DNA of 56,122 nucleotides from Roseobacter sp. (GCA_015665415.1 JADFAE010000008.1:1-56122), one strand, 5' to 3'; positions 8,991-17,260 are shown, counted from the first letter of the stretch. Notes: generated by a model not told the origin, from the sequence alone. Translations and numbers: made by a program.

Positions 8991-9749
8991 TCAGTTGCGC
9001 CGGAATACTCGTTCGGCATTTGATCCAAAGGATTTCACTAGCGACAGATTAAAGGTGGTGCCATGGCCGCCAGAGCTGAGATAGCTGCGTCCAGCCATCG
9101 CATAAAGATTGTACCCGCGGTCCATCTTGGCACGCAGGCCAACTGCAAACCCTTTGGCGCTGTCAGAAGATGAGCCAAATGCAGAGCCGGTCGCAAAGAG
9201 CTCTGTCTCACCACCCATGTTGGGTAGTTTGTATTCTCCATTTACCCGAAAGATCGTGCTGGAAGAGTCTCCGAGGAGTTCTGAAACGCCTGCGCCTGCT
9301 TGCCCCCAATCCGCAAAATAGGAGTAGTTCAAGCTAAGGATTTCATTTTCCTGCACCGCCAGTTGAGCAGGCATTCCGACAAAGTTATACTCATACCGGC
9401 TGTAGAAATAGCCCAGGCTGACCTCGTGGGCGCTTGCGATGTCCCAGGCCGCAGCCAGGCTAAAGCTGGTTCCCCGGTCGTCTCCGTTTTGTAGATCTCT
9501 GCGTTCTGTTAGCCGGTCGAAGTTTCGGCTGACTCCGGCGATCAGGCGGATGTTCTCACCCAGCAGCGCGCCAAAGCGAAGACCGGCCCCCGCAGAGGCC
9601 GTGTCCAGATACTGGCTGCTGGTGCTGTGGCCGATGCCTGCAGAAAGCTCAAAGGCGCTTTTGTTTGAAAGAGATTGTGCATCTGCGGCTGTTGAGGCAA
9701 TCGCGCAAAGAAATGCGGAGAAAAATGCGGTCAGAAATTGGTGTTTCAA
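8991..9749 (-). CDS. Outer-membrane beta-barrel-like protein
   Basis: This is probably a 252-residue protein starting at a TTG (9749): from there the sequence begins with a signal peptide (KHQFLTAFFSAFLCAIASTAADA|Q). The only in-frame ATG, at 9836, would add 29 polar residues in front of the signal. The mature chain is a series of short amphipathic beta-like segments (FELSAGIGHS, AGLRFGALLG, EVSLGYFYSRYEY, GFAVGLRAKM, YNLYAMAGRSYL). It ends ...FRRN rather than in an aromatic residue, so barrel insertion is inferred only from the strand pattern. No named family. Confidence 0.72.
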   Translation of the reverse strand: MKHQFLTAFFSAFLCAIASTAADAQSLSNKSAFELSAGIGHSTSSQYLDTASAGAGLRFGALLGENIRLIAGVSRNFDRLTERRDLQNGDDRGTSFSLAAAWDIASAHEVSLGYFYSRYEYNFVGMPAQLAVQENEILSLNYSYFADWGQAGAGVSELLGDSSSTIFRVNGEYKLPNMGGETELFATGSAFGSSSDSAKGFAVGLRAKMDRGYNLYAMAGRSYLSSGGHGTTFNLSLVKSFGSNAERVFRRN

Positions 9750-9877
9750 AATGGTGTCCCAATGAAATGTTGGCCGTGCTGCCCCTTGCTTCCCCAAACG
9801 CCCCAAGGGTTGCAAGCCGTCACGTTTCACACGCAAAAATAATTGGCACCGCTGTAATTTTGTGACTTGAGAGCAAC

Positions 9878-9904
9878 GAAAAACGGGCTGGAAACTCCAG
9901 CCCG
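9878..9904 (-). terminator. Terminator of the D-amino-acid operon
   Basis: The stem CGGGCTGG (9884-9891) with CCAGCCCG (9897-9904) is followed on the minus strand by TTTTTCG. A further outer pairing (GAGCAAC 9871-9877 with GTTGCTC 9910-9916) encloses it. It lies about 30 bases after the transaminase stop. Confidence 0.88.
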
Positions 9905-9937
9905 CTCAAGTTGCTCTGACACGTTTGGTTGACGACC

Positions 9938-10801
9938 TCAGATCGCCGCCTTCAGGCTTTCGTCCAGATAGATCTCACGCAGACGTTTTGCGATCGGGCC
10001 CGGGGTCCCGTCGCCCAAGGCCACGCCGTCGATCTCCACGACGGGCATCACAAAGGCTGAGGCCGAGGTGGTAAAGGCTTCGTCGGCTTCCTTGGCTTCC
10101 TCGATGGTGAACAGTCGCTCTTCGATCTCCATCTGCGCTTCTTCAGCCATGCGCAGCACCGCCTTGCGGGTGATCCCGTGCAGGATGTCGTTGGATAGCG
10201 GGCGGGTGACGATCTTGCCGTTCTTGACAAAATAGGCGTTGTTCGAGGTGCCCTCGGTGACATGCCCGTCCTCGATCAGCCAGGCGTCATCCGCACCGGC
10301 CTTCTTGGCCATCATCTTGCCCATCGAGGGATAGAGCAGCTGCACGGTCTTGATGTCGCGGCGACCCCAGCGAATGTCCTCAATCGAGATGATCTTGGCG
10401 CCTTTCTTGGCGGCGGGGTTGTCGGCCAGACCGGGTTTATTCTGGGTGAACAGCACGATGGTTGGTTTGGTGGTCTCGGGGTCGGGAAAGACAAAGTCGC
10501 GATCCCCGTCCGATCCACGGGTGATCTGCAGATAGACCAGACCTTCCACGATCTCGTTGCGGGTCACCAGCTGGCGGTGGATCTCCAGCAGCTCCTCCTT
10601 GGAGCAGGCCGCAGGCATGTCCAATTCGTTGAGCGAACGCTCCAGCCGCACGGCATGGCCTTCAAAATCGATCAGCTTGCCATCCAGCACCGAAGTGACC
10701 TCATAGACGCCATCGGCCATGAGAAAGCCACGATCAAAGATCGAAACCGTTGCTTCGGTTTCGGGCAGGTATTCGCCATTTACATAAACGGTACGGGTCA
10801 T
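9938..10801 (-). CDS. dat: D-amino-acid transaminase (class IV PLP aminotransferase)
   Basis: This is a 287-residue protein from the ATG at 10801, which has a GAGGAGAG ribosome-binding site; the longer frame to 10858 would overlap dgcA. The N terminus (VYVNGEYLPETEATVSIFDRGFLMADGVYEV) is diagnostic of class IV fold transaminases of the D-alanine aminotransferase type. The PLP lysine is probably in the RRDIKTVQLLYPSM segment, and VTEGTSNNAYFVKNGKIVT matches the cofactor-phosphate loop. Such enzymes exchange amino groups between D-amino acids and 2-oxoglutarate, producing D-glutamate. It is the last gene of the set, 10 bases after dgcA. A branched-chain or aminodeoxychorismate-lyase-like activity is a less likely alternative. 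Confidence 0.9.
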   Translation of the reverse strand: MTRTVYVNGEYLPETEATVSIFDRGFLMADGVYEVTSVLDGKLIDFEGHAVRLERSLNELDMPAACSKEELLEIHRQLVTRNEIVEGLVYLQITRGSDGDRDFVFPDPETTKPTIVLFTQNKPGLADNPAAKKGAKIISIEDIRWGRRDIKTVQLLYPSMGKMMAKKAGADDAWLIEDGHVTEGTSNNAYFVKNGKIVTRPLSNDILHGITRKAVLRMAEEAQMEIEERLFTIEEAKEADEAFTTSASAFVMPVVEIDGVALGDGTPGPIAKRLREIYLDESLKAAI

Positions 10802-10811
10802 CACTCTCTCC

Positions 10812-11777
10812 TCAACCCCAAAGTGCGGCCTTCGGCGGATGCACCCCGGCGGCGTCAAAATTCAAAGGTTCCTTGCGGTCTTCGGCCAGCAGAAGCGGCC
10901 CGTCAAGGTCTGTTACCAAAACACCCTGTGCCAACAGTGTCGCAGGGGCCATTGCCAAGGAGGATCCGACCATGCAGCCGACCATCACGTCGTAGCCCAG
11001 GGCCAGGGCCTCTTTACGCAGTTTCAGCGCTTCTGTCAGGCCGCCGGTCTTGTCCAGTTTGATGTTCACCACGTCATATTTGCCCTTGAGCTTGGGCAGG
11101 CTGGCGCGATCATGGCAGCTTTCATCGGCACAGACAGGCACCGGGCGCTCCTTGCCGATCAGCGCCGCGTCTTCACCGGCAGGCAGGGGTTGCTCGACCA
11201 GTTCCACACCCAGGCGCATCAGATGCGGGGCCAGCTCGGCGTAGACCTCTGCCGACCAGCCCTCATTGGCGTCGATGATGATCTTGGCGTCGGGCGCACC
11301 GGCACGCACCGCTTCCAGGCGCGGCATGTCGTCAGGGGTGCCCAGCTTGATCTTCAGCAAAGGCCGATGGGCATTCTCCTGCGCCTGTTTGCGCATCTCA
11401 TCCGGGCTCGCCAGCGACAGCGTATAGGCGGTGATCTCCGGGCCCGGCGCGGGCAGGCCGGCCAGCTCCCAGACCCGCTTGCCCGCGGCCTTGGCTTCCA
11501 GATCCCACAGGGCACAGTCTACGGCGTTGCGCGCGGCCCCGGCGGGCAGCAGATCCTGCAGCGCCTCTCGGCTGAAGTCCGCAGGCAGGCCTTCGATTTC
11601 TGCGGTTACACTTTCCAGCGTCTCATTGTAGCGCGCATAGGGGACGCATTCACCCCAACCGGTGACACCGTCTTTCTCCACCTTCACCGTCAGAACCTTT
11701 GCCTCGGTGCGCGACCCGCGCGAGATGGTGAAGACCTGCGCTAGCTTGAAGACATCAGGAGTGACGGTGATTTTCAT
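10812..11777 (-). CDS. dgcA: N-acetyl-D-glutamate racemase / dipeptide-epimerase-like enolase-superfamily enzyme
   Basis: This is a 321-residue protein from the ATG at 11777 (MKITVTPDVFKLAQVF...). It has the enolase-superfamily layout: a capping domain to ~115, then a barrel with LLKIKLG (acid/base Lys), IIIDANEGW and ELVEQPLP (metal Asp/Glu), CADESCHD, and VNIKLDKTGGLTEAL (second Lys). This resembles L-Ala-D/L-Glu epimerases. Next to a dgcN homologue, the better assignment is DgcA, reported in marine bacteria to interconvert N-acetyl-D- and N-acetyl-L-glutamate. The dipeptide epimerase assignment remains possible without the context. Confidence 0.88.
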   Translation of the reverse strand: MKITVTPDVFKLAQVFTISRGSRTEAKVLTVKVEKDGVTGWGECVPYARYNETLESVTAEIEGLPADFSREALQDLLPAGAARNAVDCALWDLEAKAAGKRVWELAGLPAPGPEITAYTLSLASPDEMRKQAQENAHRPLLKIKLGTPDDMPRLEAVRAGAPDAKIIIDANEGWSAEVYAELAPHLMRLGVELVEQPLPAGEDAALIGKERPVPVCADESCHDRASLPKLKGKYDVVNIKLDKTGGLTEALKLRKEALALGYDVMVGCMVGSSLAMAPATLLAQGVLVTDLDGPLLLAEDRKEPLNFDAAGVHPPKAALWG

Positions 11778-11865
11778 GGCTCTGCCCTTTGTTCGTGCTC
11801 CTTGCAGATACAAAGAGACTTGCTCAGAGGCCAGATGGATCCGGCTTCTGCTCTTTCACTTTCCC

Positions 11866-11885
11866 AAAAATACCTCCGCCGGAGG
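11866..11885 (-). terminator. Terminator-like hairpin between dgcN and dgcA
   Basis: On the minus strand CCTCCGGCGGAGG (11873-11885) is followed directly by TATTTTTGGG, a compact hairpin plus T-run. It sits inside the 150-base gap between dgcN and dgcA, so it may lower expression of the downstream genes or mean that dgcA has its own promoter. The stem is short, so strength is uncertain. Confidence 0.6.
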
Positions 11886-11927
11886 CTCCCGTCATTGCAA
11901 ACGGGCCCCCGGTTGGTTTTGTCGGGA

Positions 11928-12929
11928 TCAGCAGGCTTCCAGCGCATCCACCAGACGGCCAGCCCCATGGCGATAGGGGTCCACCGCAGGCAGGCCCATG
12001 CGCGCTTCGGTCTCGGCCAGATATTTCACCGCCTCTTCCTCTGTCAGGTGCTGGGTGTTCACTGAAATGCCAACGATCTTGCAGTCCGGGTTGGCGCGCT
12101 GCGCCAAAGGCAGGGCAACATCGCGCAGCTCCTCCAGCGAAGGCACCGAATAGCCGGGCAGGCCGCGCATATGTGATCGCGTCGGTTCGTGACACAGGAT
12201 CAAGGCATCCGCTTGGCCGCCATGCACCAGCGCCATGGTCACACCCGAATAGGAGACATGGAACAAAGAGCCCTGACCCTCGATTAGGTCCCAGTGGTCT
12301 TCATCATTGTCCGGCGTCAGATATTCGACCGAGCCCGCCATGAAATCGGCGATCACTGCATCCAGTGGCACGCCATGACCGGTGATCAGGATGCCGGTCT
12401 GGCCGGTGGCCCGGAAGGTCGATTTGATGTTGCGATTCTGCATCTCGGCGTCCATGGCCAAGGCCGTGTACATCTTGCCGACCGAGCAATCAGTACCAAC
12501 CGCCAGGCAGCGTTTGCCGCGGCGCTTGACGCCATTGGCAATCGGATAGCCAACGGTGGGCACACGCACGTCGTGCAGGGTGCCGCCATGGGTCTGCGCC
12601 GCAGCAACCAGGTCACCTTCGTCGCGCAGCAGGTTGTGCAGGCCAGAGGCCAGATCATAGCCCATCTCCAGCGCCTGGATCAGCACTTCTTTCCAGGCTG
12701 CAGAGATCACACCGCCACGGTTGGCCACACCAATCACCAGGGTCTTGGCGCCGGCGGCTTTGGCTTGCGCCAGGGTCATCTCGGTCAGGCCAAGGTCGGC
12801 ACCACAGCCGGGCAGGCGGATTTGACCAACGGCATGATCCGGACGCCAGTCACGGATGCCGATGGCAACCTTGGCGGCCAGCATGTCGGGCGCATCGCCC
12901 AGGAACAGCAGATATGGTGTCTCGATCAT
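11928..12929 (-). CDS. dgcN: DUF1611-family D-glutamate N-acetyltransferase
   Basis: This is a 333-residue protein from the ATG at 12929, preceded by AGGAGGACACCCGTC. It belongs to the DUF1611 family: an N-terminal domain (VAIGIRDWRPDHAVGQIRLPGCGADLGL...) and a C-terminal P-loop domain with GTDCSVGKMYTALAM at about residues 152-166. The family was once known only as a putative ATPase. DgcN homologues are reported to acetylate D-glutamate, feeding DgcA. The pairing with dgcA and a D-amino-acid transaminase on the same strand supports this role. Activity is inferred from context rather than a visible acetyltransferase motif. Confidence 0.88.
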   Translation of the reverse strand: MIETPYLLFLGDAPDMLAAKVAIGIRDWRPDHAVGQIRLPGCGADLGLTEMTLAQAKAAGAKTLVIGVANRGGVISAAWKEVLIQALEMGYDLASGLHNLLRDEGDLVAAAQTHGGTLHDVRVPTVGYPIANGVKRRGKRCLAVGTDCSVGKMYTALAMDAEMQNRNIKSTFRATGQTGILITGHGVPLDAVIADFMAGSVEYLTPDNDEDHWDLIEGQGSLFHVSYSGVTMALVHGGQADALILCHEPTRSHMRGLPGYSVPSLEELRDVALPLAQRANPDCKIVGISVNTQHLTEEEAVKYLAETEARMGLPAVDPYRHGAGRLVDALEAC

Positions 12930-13030
12930 GACGGGTGTCCTCCTAAATCTCAACGCGGATTTTCGGAAGAAATCGCCGCAAGTTCATACTCTTTTTGCAG
13001 AGATTAACGGGAAAGACGCAAGATTCTCCC

Positions 13031-14311
13031 TCATTTTTCGCCATTGTTCGAAGATATCTCCGTAACATCGGTGCGGCTGTCAAAGCTGTCCTCCTCGAGC
13101 CAGGATTCGGCCTGAAGGACCCCCGATTGAGAGGCCCCCAGCACCGCAATGGCTTGAAGGCTGCCGGTCTCTTCCGGTGCCTCTTCCTGGCCGCGCCGCA
13201 ATACAGCCACTGCCGCAACCAGGAAACACAGGGCTGCGAGCACCATAAGAAAGCCTTTGCCGTCAGCAATGCTGACCGTATTCGGCCCCGCCAAGGTGCC
13301 GACAAATTGTCCGACGTTCAGCAAGAACAACATGGTGCCGCTGGCGGGGACGATCTGGGACGATTTCAGTTGATCGTTGGCATGGGCGGTGCAGACAGCA
13401 TACATCGGCAAGCTGGCACCGGCGAGCAGGCCGAAGCCAAAGACGATTGAGGTCTGGGACGGGCTCAGCAGCATCCAGATGCAGGCGGTAGCCCCGGCCA
13501 ACCCCAGCCCCACCAGCACCAACCGCCTGTCCGTCTTGTCGCTGGCCCAACCAATTGGATATTGCACCAGCGCGCCGACAACCATTGCCACAACTAGTAC
13601 CCCAGAAGCCTGGGCCCCGCTCATACCTTGGGACAGCGCATAAAGGGGGAGGGTGATGAACCAGACTGCAACCGCCATGGCGCTGACCAGATTGCCAACC
13701 ACGGCCATGGGCGATACACGGTAGAGCTTTCTGACCGACATCCGGTCCGGCACCTCATACTCGGGTGCCTTGTTGCCTGACAGCAGCAGCGGCACAATCG
13801 AGAGGGAGATCAGGATCGAGACAACCCCGAACAACATGTTGCCACTCGGGTCGGGCACCGCAACCAAGGCCGTCCCGATGGCAGGTCCGGCCATCCAGAT
13901 CATGAAATAGATCGACAAAATCTGGGCCCGATTTCTGTTTTCTGCCTTGGCCTGAAGCCAGCTCTCGGTGATCACATAAAGACCGGGATAGCAGAACCCC
14001 GCCAAAAACCGCATCGCCGACCAGGACACCGGATCCGAGGTCAACAGATGCAAGATTGCAGCGATGGACACCAGCGAGGCCAGCGCCGAGAACGCCCGGA
14101 TATGCCCGACTTTCTCGACCATTTTTGGTGCCGCTGCAGTGCCCACCAGGGCCCCCAGGGGATAGGCCGCCTGCATCAGCGAGATGGTGAACTCGGAGAA
14201 CCCAAGGCCCGCGCCCCGAATTGTCAGCAGGGTGACCAATAGCCCATTGGCCACCATCAACAGAATCATGCCCAGGAACAGGGCCCAGTTTTCAAAGAAT
14301 GTGCGTTTCAT
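13031..14311 (-). CDS. MFS transporter (YcaD-like)
   Basis: This 426-residue protein has twelve predicted membrane helices, from FLGMILLMVANGLLVTLLT at the N terminus to MVLAALCFLVAAVAVL. A typical MFS loop-like GWASDKTDRRLVLVGLG lies between helices ~8 and 9. The ~50-residue C-terminal tail is polar and acidic. It resembles YcaD-type MFS permeases, whose substrates are not known. It lies 101 bases upstream of dgcN on the same strand and may import or export a D-amino acid or related compound; that link is positional only. Confidence 0.85.
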   Translation of the reverse strand: MKRTFFENWALFLGMILLMVANGLLVTLLTIRGAGLGFSEFTISLMQAAYPLGALVGTAAAPKMVEKVGHIRAFSALASLVSIAAILHLLTSDPVSWSAMRFLAGFCYPGLYVITESWLQAKAENRNRAQILSIYFMIWMAGPAIGTALVAVPDPSGNMLFGVVSILISLSIVPLLLSGNKAPEYEVPDRMSVRKLYRVSPMAVVGNLVSAMAVAVWFITLPLYALSQGMSGAQASGVLVVAMVVGALVQYPIGWASDKTDRRLVLVGLGLAGATACIWMLLSPSQTSIVFGFGLLAGASLPMYAVCTAHANDQLKSSQIVPASGTMLFLLNVGQFVGTLAGPNTVSIADGKGFLMVLAALCFLVAAVAVLRRGQEEAPEETGSLQAIAVLGASQSGVLQAESWLEEDSFDSRTDVTEISSNNGEK

Positions 14312-14399
14312 GCGTTCTCAGTGACTGAATATCTCTCCGGCATCGCGTCTGGACGCGACATGCCTGTTTGAGCGGGCTACAAATGTAAGAAAACAGTCG

Positions 14400-14777
14400 T
14401 TATCTGACCTTGCCTTCGAGTCTCGCACCCTCGCGATTGATGAGAAAGAGCTTGCCGCCATTGACGACATACAGATCAAACCGCGGATTGGAGTACCCGA
14501 TGCAGCGCACACCGTTTGGGTAAAACCTGTAAGATCCTGCATCGTAGTTTGATCCGCCTGCGCTATACCTGTAGTCACCATTCTTGCGATAGTGCTCGGT
14601 GCCAATATTGCCGAATTTTACCCGCTTTCCAGAAAGCAGGCCGGCTAGGTATTGTACGTCGACACGCTGGTCACCAGCCTGCAGGTTCCAATTATGCCTT
14701 GGTGCCTTTTGGGGGCAGGCCGCAAATGCACTACCAGCAACAAGCATTGCCGCTGCAAAAACAATAAACTCTTTCAC
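14400..14777 (-). CDS. Small secreted/periplasmic protein
   Basis: This is a 125-residue protein if it begins at the GTG at 14777, which has a GAGGAGAG ribosome-binding site and immediately yields a signal peptide (VKEFIVFAAAMLVAGSAFA|ACPQK). The mature domain contains GDYRYSAGGSNYDAGSYRFYPNGVRCIG, a Tyr/Gly-rich beta-like pattern, and a pair of cysteines. No named family recognised. It is divergent from the malyl-CoA lyase gene. Confidence 0.7.
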   Translation of the reverse strand: MKEFIVFAAAMLVAGSAFAACPQKAPRHNWNLQAGDQRVDVQYLAGLLSGKRVKFGNIGTEHYRKNGDYRYSAGGSNYDAGSYRFYPNGVRCIGYSNPRFDLYVVNGGKLFLINREGARLEGKVR

Positions 14778-14851
14778 CAGACTCTCTCCTCTTTGGGTCA
14801 GGGTAGGGTGAGCCCCCATATCTGGCAATGAAATCTGGCAACGCATTTGCA

Positions 14852-14861
14852 CACTGCAGTG
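14852..14861. promoter_or_regulatory. Palindrome in the malyl-CoA lyase promoter region
   Basis: A perfect 10-base palindrome CACTGCAGTG lies in the 189-base divergent gap. Around it are several TTGC/GCAA-like elements (atttgc, ggcaat, ttgcag). Such elements resemble sites for RamB-type regulators of acetyl-CoA assimilation genes, but the match is loose and unproven. Confidence 0.3.
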
Positions 14862-14966
14862 CGGCAATTTTTCTGCGAGTGCGAAATTTTCTTGCAGATA
14901 TTGACGCAACTTAATATCACTCAGGTCAAATGTGACGCAATTTCATTACCCCTTGGAGATCTAACG

Positions 14967-15926
14967 ATGAGCTTTCGCCTTCAGCCTGCCGCTCCGGCCC
15001 GCCCCAACCGCTGCCAGCTTTTTGGCCCCGGCTCTAACACCAAACTGTTCCCCAAGATGGCGGCCTCGGCGGCGGATGTGATCAATCTCGACCTGGAAGA
15101 TTCCGTTGCACCCACCGACAAGGACGCAGCCCGAGCGAATATCATCGAGGCGCTCAACACCGTGGATTGGGGCAATAAATACATGTCCGTACGCATCAAC
15201 GGCTTGGACACGCCCTATTGGTACCGCGATGTCGTGGATCTCCTGGAGCAGGCTGGTGACCGTCTGGACCAGATCATGATCCCCAAGGTGGGCTGTGCCG
15301 CGGATGTCTATGCGGTGGACGCGCTGGTTACCGCCATCGAGCAGGCCAAGGGCCGTACCAAGCCCGTATCCTTTGAGGTGATCATCGAATCAGCGGCCGG
15401 CATTGCCCATGTGGAAGAGATTGCGGCCTCCTCGCCCCGGATGCAGGCTATGTCGCTGGGGGCCGCGGATTTTGCCGCCTCCATGGGGATGCAGACCACC
15501 GGCATTGGTGGCACCCAGGAAAACTACTACATGCTGCGTGACGGGCAAAAGCACTGGTCCGATCCCTGGCACTGGGCTCAGGCCGCCATCGTTGCCGCCT
15601 GCCGCACCCATGGCGTGTTGCCGGTTGATGGACCCTTTGGCGACTTCTCCGATGACGAAGGTTATATTGCTCAGGCCAAACGCTCGGCCACTTTGGGTAT
15701 GGTGGGCAAATGGGCCATCCATCCCAAGCAGATCGCCCTGGCCAATGAAGTCTTCACCCCGTCCGAAGAGGCCGTTGGCGAGGCCCGCGAGATCCTCGCT
15801 GCGATGGAGCAGGCCAAGGCCAATGGCGAAGGCGCCACCGTCTACAAGGGGCGTTTGGTCGATATTGCTTCGATCAAACAGGCCGAAGTCATCGTGGCCC
15901 AGTCGGAACTGATTGCCAAAGGCTGA
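14967..15926 (+). CDS. mcl1: L-malyl-CoA / beta-methylmalyl-CoA lyase
   Basis: This is a 319-residue protein from the ATG at 14967 (RBS TTGGAG). It is a CitE/HpcH-family aldolase: MSFRLQPAAPARPNRCQLFGPGSNTKLF start, VINLDLEDSVAPTDKD (metal Asp/Glu), VSFEVIIESAAGI (catalytic/metal Glu), SLGAADFAASMGMQTTGIGG and GKWAIHPKQI. These match Mcl1 of Rhodobacterales, which cleaves beta-methylmalyl-CoA to glyoxylate and propionyl-CoA and forms or cleaves L-malyl-CoA in the ethylmalonyl-CoA pathway. The length is exactly that of the family. A terminator follows. Confidence 0.95.
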   Translation: MSFRLQPAAPARPNRCQLFGPGSNTKLFPKMAASAADVINLDLEDSVAPTDKDAARANIIEALNTVDWGNKYMSVRINGLDTPYWYRDVVDLLEQAGDRLDQIMIPKVGCAADVYAVDALVTAIEQAKGRTKPVSFEVIIESAAGIAHVEEIAASSPRMQAMSLGAADFAASMGMQTTGIGGTQENYYMLRDGQKHWSDPWHWAQAAIVAACRTHGVLPVDGPFGDFSDDEGYIAQAKRSATLGMVGKWAIHPKQIALANEVFTPSEEAVGEAREILAAMEQAKANGEGATVYKGRLVDIASIKQAEVIVAQSELIAKG

Positions 15927-15954
15927 GGCGACGCTTCATACTCCGTTGTGCAGG

Positions 15955-15987
15955 GCGCCCCGCAGATTCGGCGGGGCGCTCTTTTTG
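15955..15987 (+). terminator. Rho-independent terminator after malyl-CoA lyase
   Basis: The stem GCGCCCCGC (15955-15963) with GCGGGGCGC (15971-15979) and a seven-base loop is followed by TCTTTTTG. It separates the lyase from the next plus-strand gene, 31 bases before that gene's start. Confidence 0.88.
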
Positions 15988-16016
15988 TTTACCCTTGTTT
16001 GAAAGATCCGTGTTTC

Positions 16017-16631
16017 ATGGTGGCCTACAGTCTTTTTCACACTGCGGAGATCCACGCGCGCACCTTTGATCGGCTTAGTCCCGATCTGAGGCTTGCGCAT
16101 GTGGTGCGCCCGGATTGGCTGGCGCGGGCCCAGGGGGGCATCGACATCACCCTGCGCGCGGAAATCCAGGAGGCGATCCGCGCCGCCGATGGTCCGGTGC
16201 TGTGCAGCTGCACCACAATCGGCGAGGTCGCCGAAGCGGCAGGCGCGGTGCGCATCGATTGGCCGATGATGCTGAAGGCCGCGCGCATAGGCGGTCCGGT
16301 GCTGCTGGTCTATTGCCTCGAAAGCACGGCTGTCCCCTCCGAGGCCCTGCTGCAACGTGCCTTTGGTAAAAACGATCTGCAGCTTTCCCATCTTTCACTA
16401 AAGCAGCATTGGCCGTTGTTCGAATCGGGAGACATGGCGCGCTTTGCAGCGGCCCTGGCAGAGGATATCGCCCAAGCCGTTGCCACAGGTGATTTTGCTT
16501 GTGTGGTGCTGGCGCAGGCCTCGATGGCCGGGGCGGCAGATGCGCTTGGGGGTAAATGCCCTGTGCCAGTCCTGGCGTCACCGGCGCTGGCGGCTGCCTT
16601 CATGGAAAAACAGTCAGATCAATCGCGTTAG
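16017..16631 (+). CDS. Asp/Glu-racemase-superfamily-like protein
   Basis: This is a 204-residue protein from the ATG at 16017; the frame upstream of it runs through the terminator. A first active-site-like motif, VLCSCTTIGEVAE (~61-73), resembles the first catalytic cysteine region of Asp/Glu/hydantoin racemases. At the expected second site the sequence is VVLAQASMAGAADAL, with no cysteine. It is therefore unlikely to be a two-cysteine racemase; it could use one cysteine, as related lyases do, or have another role. Its position after malyl-CoA lyase is behind a terminator, so co-function is not implied. Confidence 0.65.
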   Translation: MVAYSLFHTAEIHARTFDRLSPDLRLAHVVRPDWLARAQGGIDITLRAEIQEAIRAADGPVLCSCTTIGEVAEAAGAVRIDWPMMLKAARIGGPVLLVYCLESTAVPSEALLQRAFGKNDLQLSHLSLKQHWPLFESGDMARFAAALAEDIAQAVATGDFACVVLAQASMAGAADALGGKCPVPVLASPALAAAFMEKQSDQSR

Positions 16632-16758
16632 AGAGGGCACGGGGCACAGGCCCGAACTACAATTCTTGCTCACGTCGCTGCGCAGCAGCTCTCTGGCGAG
16701 AGGCGAGACACCCCTCTTCATTTTTTCCGAATACTTGAAAAACCCCCTTGGCCGGGGA

Positions 16759-17211
16759 TCAGTTGCGCAGATCTTTGGGCGAGCCCATCACCACATAGGT
16801 GGTGATCGCTGTCACATAGGGGGAGGTCCCCAGAATATCGGTGTGAAAGCGCTTGTAGCTGGGTAAGTCGGCGCATTCGATGCGCAACAGATATTCGATG
16901 GTGCCGGTGATATTGTGGCATTCCACCACCTCAGTGGCTTCCTGCATGGCCTGCTCAAAGGCACGTTGCGCCGCCTTGGTGTGTTCGCCCAGCCCAACCC
17001 CGATATAGGTGACAAAACCGGTGCCCATTGCGTCACGGTCCAGCACCGCGCGATAGCCGGTGATGACGCCTTTCTGTTCCAGATCCTGTACCCGGCGCAG
17101 GCAGGCAGAGGGCGACAGTCCAACCCGGTCTGCCAATTCCAGATTGCTGATGCGCCCGTCGCGTGTCAGCTCCTGCAATATTTGTTGGTTGATGTGATCA
17201 TTTTTAGCCAT
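16759..17211 (-). CDS. Lrp/AsnC-family transcriptional regulator
   Basis: This is a 150-residue protein from the ATG at 17211 (MAKNDHINQQILQELTRDGRISNLELADRVGLSPSACLRRVQDLE...). The N-terminal helix-turn-helix is followed by the RAM/ligand-binding domain (YRAVLDRDAMGTGFVTYIGVGLGEH...VVECHNITGTIEYLLRIE). These proteins sense amino acids and usually control their own gene and a divergent transporter. That is the arrangement here: a LysE-family exporter starts 73 bases away on the other strand. The start at 17211 is chosen over 17286, which would run into the exporter gene. Confidence 0.92.
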   Translation of the reverse strand: MAKNDHINQQILQELTRDGRISNLELADRVGLSPSACLRRVQDLEQKGVITGYRAVLDRDAMGTGFVTYIGVGLGEHTKAAQRAFEQAMQEATEVVECHNITGTIEYLLRIECADLPSYKRFHTDILGTSPYVTAITTYVVMGSPKDLRN

Positions 17212-17227
17212 TGGTTGCAGAAAAAGA

Positions 17228-17260
17228 CACAAATCGCACAAAAACGCAATTTCATTTGTG
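17228..17260. promoter_or_regulatory. Inverted repeat between Lrp-type regulator and LysE exporter
   Basis: CACAAAT (17228-17234) and ATTTGTG (17254-17260) are perfect inverted arms, 26 bases centre to centre, in an A+T-rich gap between divergent genes. This is where an Lrp/AsnC regulator would be expected to bind to control both genes. Confidence 0.5.

Noticed and set aside
10812-11777. Cell-wall L-Ala-D/L-Glu epimerase (ycjG-type) as the main call
   Set aside because: The sequence alone allows it, but linkage to dgcN and a D-amino-acid transaminase favours DgcA.
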